Of a DNA stretch of 64,000 nucleotides, positions 61,841-64,000 are shown one piece after another. The notes beneath the pieces were generated by a model that saw only the letters and a list, made by a program, of their open reading frames with translations, ran no database searches and was not told where the DNA came from. The DNA is from Streptomyces geranii. GTDB taxonomy: Bacteria; Actinomycetota; Actinomycetes; Streptomycetales; Streptomycetaceae. The stretch spans positions 186,001 to 250,000 of the forward strand of contig NZ_PJME01000006.1 of assembly GCF_002954775.1 (NCBI RefSeq), written 5' to 3'. The translations under genes and the position numbers were made by a program. The stretch's first letter is position 1, and the number at the start of each line of letters is the position of its first letter.

Positions 61841-62998
61841 ATGGCAAGTACGCTCGGTGTCGCCGTCGTGGGGTTCGGCTGGATGGGACGGGTGCACACA
61901 CAGGCGTACGTCCGCCTGGCGCACCACTTCCCGCAGCTCGGCCTGCGCCCCGAACTGGTCCTGGTCGCCGAGGAGGTCCCGGGCCGGGCCGAGGAGGCCG
62001 CCGCGCAGTTCGGGTTCGCCTCGACGACCCGTGACTGGCGTGCCGTGGCCGCCGACCCGCGCGTGCAGGCCGTGAGCATCACCGCGCCGAACTTCCTGCA
62101 CCGGGAGATCGGGGTCGCGATGGCCGAGGCGGGCAAGCACATCTGGATCGAGAAGCCGGTGGGTCTGTCGGCGGCCGACGCGAGCGCCGTCGCCGACGCG
62201 GTCGCGAAGGCCGGCGTCCAGGGCACGGTCGGCTTCAACTACCGCAACGCGCCTGCCGTCGAGCGGGCCCGGCAGCTGATCGCCTCCGGCGAGATCGGGA
62301 CGGTCACGCATGTCCGCGTCCGCCTCTTCAGCGACTACGCGGCGCATCCTGACGGGGCGTTGACCTGGCGGTACGAGCGGGACCGCGGGGGCAGTGGGGT
62401 GTTGGGGGATCTTGCCTCGCACGGGGCGGACCTGGCCCGTTTCCTGCTCGGTGACATCTCCGCGCTGATCGCGGACACGGCGGTGTTCGTGCCGGAGCGG
62501 GCCCGTCCCACGGGGGCGACGGCCGGGCACGCGCGGGCGGTGGGGGGTGAGTTGGGGCCTGTGGAGAACGAGGACTACGTGTCGTGTCTGCTGCGGTTCG
62601 CCTCCGGGGCTCGGGGAGTGCTGGAGGCGTGCCGGGTGTCGGTCGGTGAGCAGAACAACTACGGGTTCGAGGTGCACGGGACGAAGGGTGCGGTGTTCTG
62701 GGACTTCCGGCGGATGAACGAGTTGGGGGTGAGTGTGGGGGCGTCGTATCAGGATCAGCCGGTGAGTACGGTGTTTGTCGGGCCTGGGGATGGGGAGTTC
62801 GGGGCGTTTCAGCCGGGGGCGGCCAATGCGATGGGGTACGACGATCTGAAGGTGATCGAGGCTGAGCGGTTTGTTCGGTCTGTGGCTGAAGGGGTGCCGT
62901 ATGGGGCGACGTTGGGGGATGCGGTGCGGAGCGCTGCGGCGTTGGATGCGATGAGTCGGTCTGTGGTGTCGGGGGGTTGGGAGGGGGTGGGGGGATAG
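61841..62998 (+). CDS. Gfo/Idh/MocA-family NAD(P)-dependent oxidoreductase
   Basis: A 385-residue dehydrogenase. The Rossmann motif is VVGFGWMGRVH (residues 8-18) and EKPVG (about 106) holds the catalytic Lys; DLASHGADLARFLLG and GFNYRNAP are typical of inositol or sugar dehydrogenases in this family. It probably oxidises a sugar or cyclitol at a ring hydroxyl. AGAGGGG gives the ribosome site before ATG 61841. Divergent LacI control and LacI-type neighbours agree with sugar use. The substrate is not determined. Confidence 0.85.
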   Translation: MASTLGVAVVGFGWMGRVHTQAYVRLAHHFPQLGLRPELVLVAEEVPGRAEEAAAQFGFASTTRDWRAVAADPRVQAVSITAPNFLHREIGVAMAEAGKHIWIEKPVGLSAADASAVADAVAKAGVQGTVGFNYRNAPAVERARQLIASGEIGTVTHVRVRLFSDYAAHPDGALTWRYERDRGGSGVLGDLASHGADLARFLLGDISALIADTAVFVPERARPTGATAGHARAVGGELGPVENEDYVSCLLRFASGARGVLEACRVSVGEQNNYGFEVHGTKGAVFWDFRRMNELGVSVGASYQDQPVSTVFVGPGDGEFGAFQPGAANAMGYDDLKVIEAERFVRSVAEGVPYGATLGDAVRSAAALDAMSRSVVSGGWEGVGG

Positions 62999-63025
62999 GG
63001 GGGTGGGTTGTTGGGTGCGGGTGGG

Positions 63026-63058
63026 TGGGGGCTGGTCGCGCAGTTCCTCGCGCCCCTT
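63026..63058 (+). repeat. Dispersed intergenic repeat, copy 2
   Basis: Thirty-three bases match 240-272 with one change. Unlike copy 1 the 3' hairpin arm is imperfect (CGCGCCCC against GAGCGCGC). The 104-base gap from 62999 to 63102 holds nothing else that I can support. Confidence 0.65.
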
Positions 63059-63102
63059 GTGAGCGCGCCTTGTTTGTTTGACTGCCGGTTCCCCTGGGTG
63101 GG

Positions 63103-64000
63103 TCACCGTGGAGGCATGTTGTACGGGGTGACCACCTGGATTGCTGACGGGGCGGTCGGGGTCGCTGGGGGTAGGGCGCCGTGGGAGCGCATGATCGTGC
63201 GGCACGCTTCGTGCATGTCCTGGCGGAGGTCGTGGTGGAGGACGCAGGACAGGCGGTGTTCTCGTAGGAGGCGGGTGTTGTCGTGGTCCAGGTCGTGGGC
63301 GACGAAGACCGCGCATTCGCGGCCCAGGTCCTCGAAGGCCCGTAGCGTCGCGATGTTGCCGCCGCCGATCGAGTAGACCGCGCGGATGTCCGGGTCCCGC
63401 TTCAGGGCGTCGCGGACCAGGTCGTACTGGGTGGCGTCCAGGCCCTGTCCCTCGGTGATCTCGACGAGGGCGCGCTCGGGGTGCCGGGCCCGCATCGCGC
63501 CCCGGAAGCCCATCTCCCGCTCCTCCTCGTTGCGGAAGAAACCGCTGCTCAGGCTGGTGAGGACGTTGCCGGGGCGGTCGCCGAGCCACTGGCCCATGAG
63601 GTACGCGGCGGTCGCGCCGGCGGCCCGGTTGTCGATGCCGACATAGGCGAGACGGGCACTGGAGGGCAGGTCGGTCACCAGGGTGACGACCGGGATGCCG
63701 GCGGCCACCAGTCGGCCGACGGCCGCCGCGATCTCGGGTACGTCCGGTGCCTTCACGATGACGCCCTGGGAGCCGCGCCGGGCGATGCGGTCGAGGGTCG
63801 CCGCCAGTTCCGCGACCGGGCCGGTCTCGCGGAAGTGGAAGCGGGAGCGTACGACGGCCGGGTGGAGGGCGGGCAGCTCGGCCTCCAGGGCGGCCCGGAC
63901 GGCCGTGGTGAACCGCTCGGGTGCCTGCATCACGATGTCGATCATGAACGTACGGCCGACCAGCCTGACCTGGGTGCGCTGCCGGTCGAGGTCCGCGATG
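63103..64000 (-). CDS. LacI-family-type regulator, C-terminal part (gene runs off the window)
   Basis: The last 299 codons of a minus-strand gene. The visible part is the periplasmic-binding-protein-like domain of a LacI/GntR-sugar regulator: VGRTFMIDIVMQAPERF, GVIVKAPDVPEIAAAV, IPVVTLVTDLPSSARLAYVGIDN (first 20), GNVLTSL and GGGNIATLRAFEDLG. The N-terminal DNA-binding part lies beyond base 64000. A secreted sugar-binding protein is unlikely because IADLDRQRTQVRL leads into the domain, as in regulators. It probably senses a sugar. Confidence 0.75.
   Translation of the reverse strand, partial: IADLDRQRTQVRLVGRTFMIDIVMQAPERFTTAVRAALEAELPALHPAVVRSRFHFRETGPVAELAATLDRIARRGSQGVIVKAPDVPEIAAAVGRLVAAGIPVVTLVTDLPSSARLAYVGIDNRAAGATAAYLMGQWLGDRPGNVLTSLSSGFFRNEEEREMGFRGAMRARHPERALVEITEGQGLDATQYDLVRDALKRDPDIRAVYSIGGGNIATLRAFEDLGRECAVFVAHDLDHDNTRLLREHRLSCVLHHDLRQDMHEACRTIMRSHGALPPATPTAPSAIQVVTPYNMPPR

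Overview
The window is high-GC actinobacterial DNA and almost certainly comes from a Streptomyces chromosome. The signs are dense genes with ATGA/GTGA start-stop overlaps, many GTG starts, three genes carrying the rare TTA codon (the bldA signature), a SAM-IV-type riboswitch, RRHxD leader peptides, a monomeric isocitrate dehydrogenase end, and families such as LAL regulators, S53 peptidase and NPP1. No CRISPR array, insertion sequence, prophage or modular PKS/NRPS gene was seen. All names rest on motifs read by eye; no database search was possible.

Left part (1-8.1 kb): the end of icd, a GntR/FCD regulator divergent from a proline iminopeptidase, then a complete Dpp-type peptide ABC importer. 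The last ATPase start is preceded by a partial tandem duplication that creates a 37-codon mini-ORF. 8.2-13.7 kb: a compact locus of sigma factor, coupled acidic protein, cytosolic subtilase and divergent TPR-CHAT (caspase-like) protein. The sigma factor and acidic protein each contain a TTA codon. This is the best candidate for a poorly described system. 13.9-17 kb: an AAA-LuxR regulator divergent from an astacin-like metalloprotease, with a perfect inverted repeat between them.

17-21 kb and 38-52 kb together look like a dispersed sulfur/organosulfur scavenging regulon. It holds two copies of a two-gene flavin monooxygenase (LLM) module plus a truncated third, a second peptide-type ABC importer in one long operon with a further LLM enzyme and an alpha/beta hydrolase, an M19 dipeptidase (a family that cleaves Cys-Gly), an ABM monooxygenase, a beta-carbonic anhydrase and a GST-like protein. 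Four short leader ORFs sharing an RRHxD core, three of them with Cys codons near the end, lie before these genes, and one sits directly behind a SAM-IV-like riboswitch. This makes cysteine/SAM-responsive control likely.

21-25 kb: acyl-CoA dehydrogenase, NAD-binding reductase and class III aminotransferase in one run, plausibly a small amine-forming pathway. 25-28 kb: a TTA-containing ECF-like sigma factor, an 11-residue-repeat protein and an ABC1/UbiB kinase. 28-38 kb: a two-subunit molybdenum hydroxylase, a two-component system, an S53 peptidase, a LAL regulator and the dipeptidase. 52-55 kb: tRNA-Pro(GGG), an excalibur protein, an NPP1 protein and a YceI protein. 55-60.7 kb: a hydroxyquinol pathway (FAD hydroxylase, ring-cleavage dioxygenase, maleylacetate reductase) divergent from an AcoR-like activator without the sigma-54 loop; the shared promoter holds a palindrome and a 10-bp phased repeat array. 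60.7-64 kb: a LacI regulator divergent from a Gfo/Idh/MocA dehydrogenase with two matching operators, and the start of another LacI-type gene.
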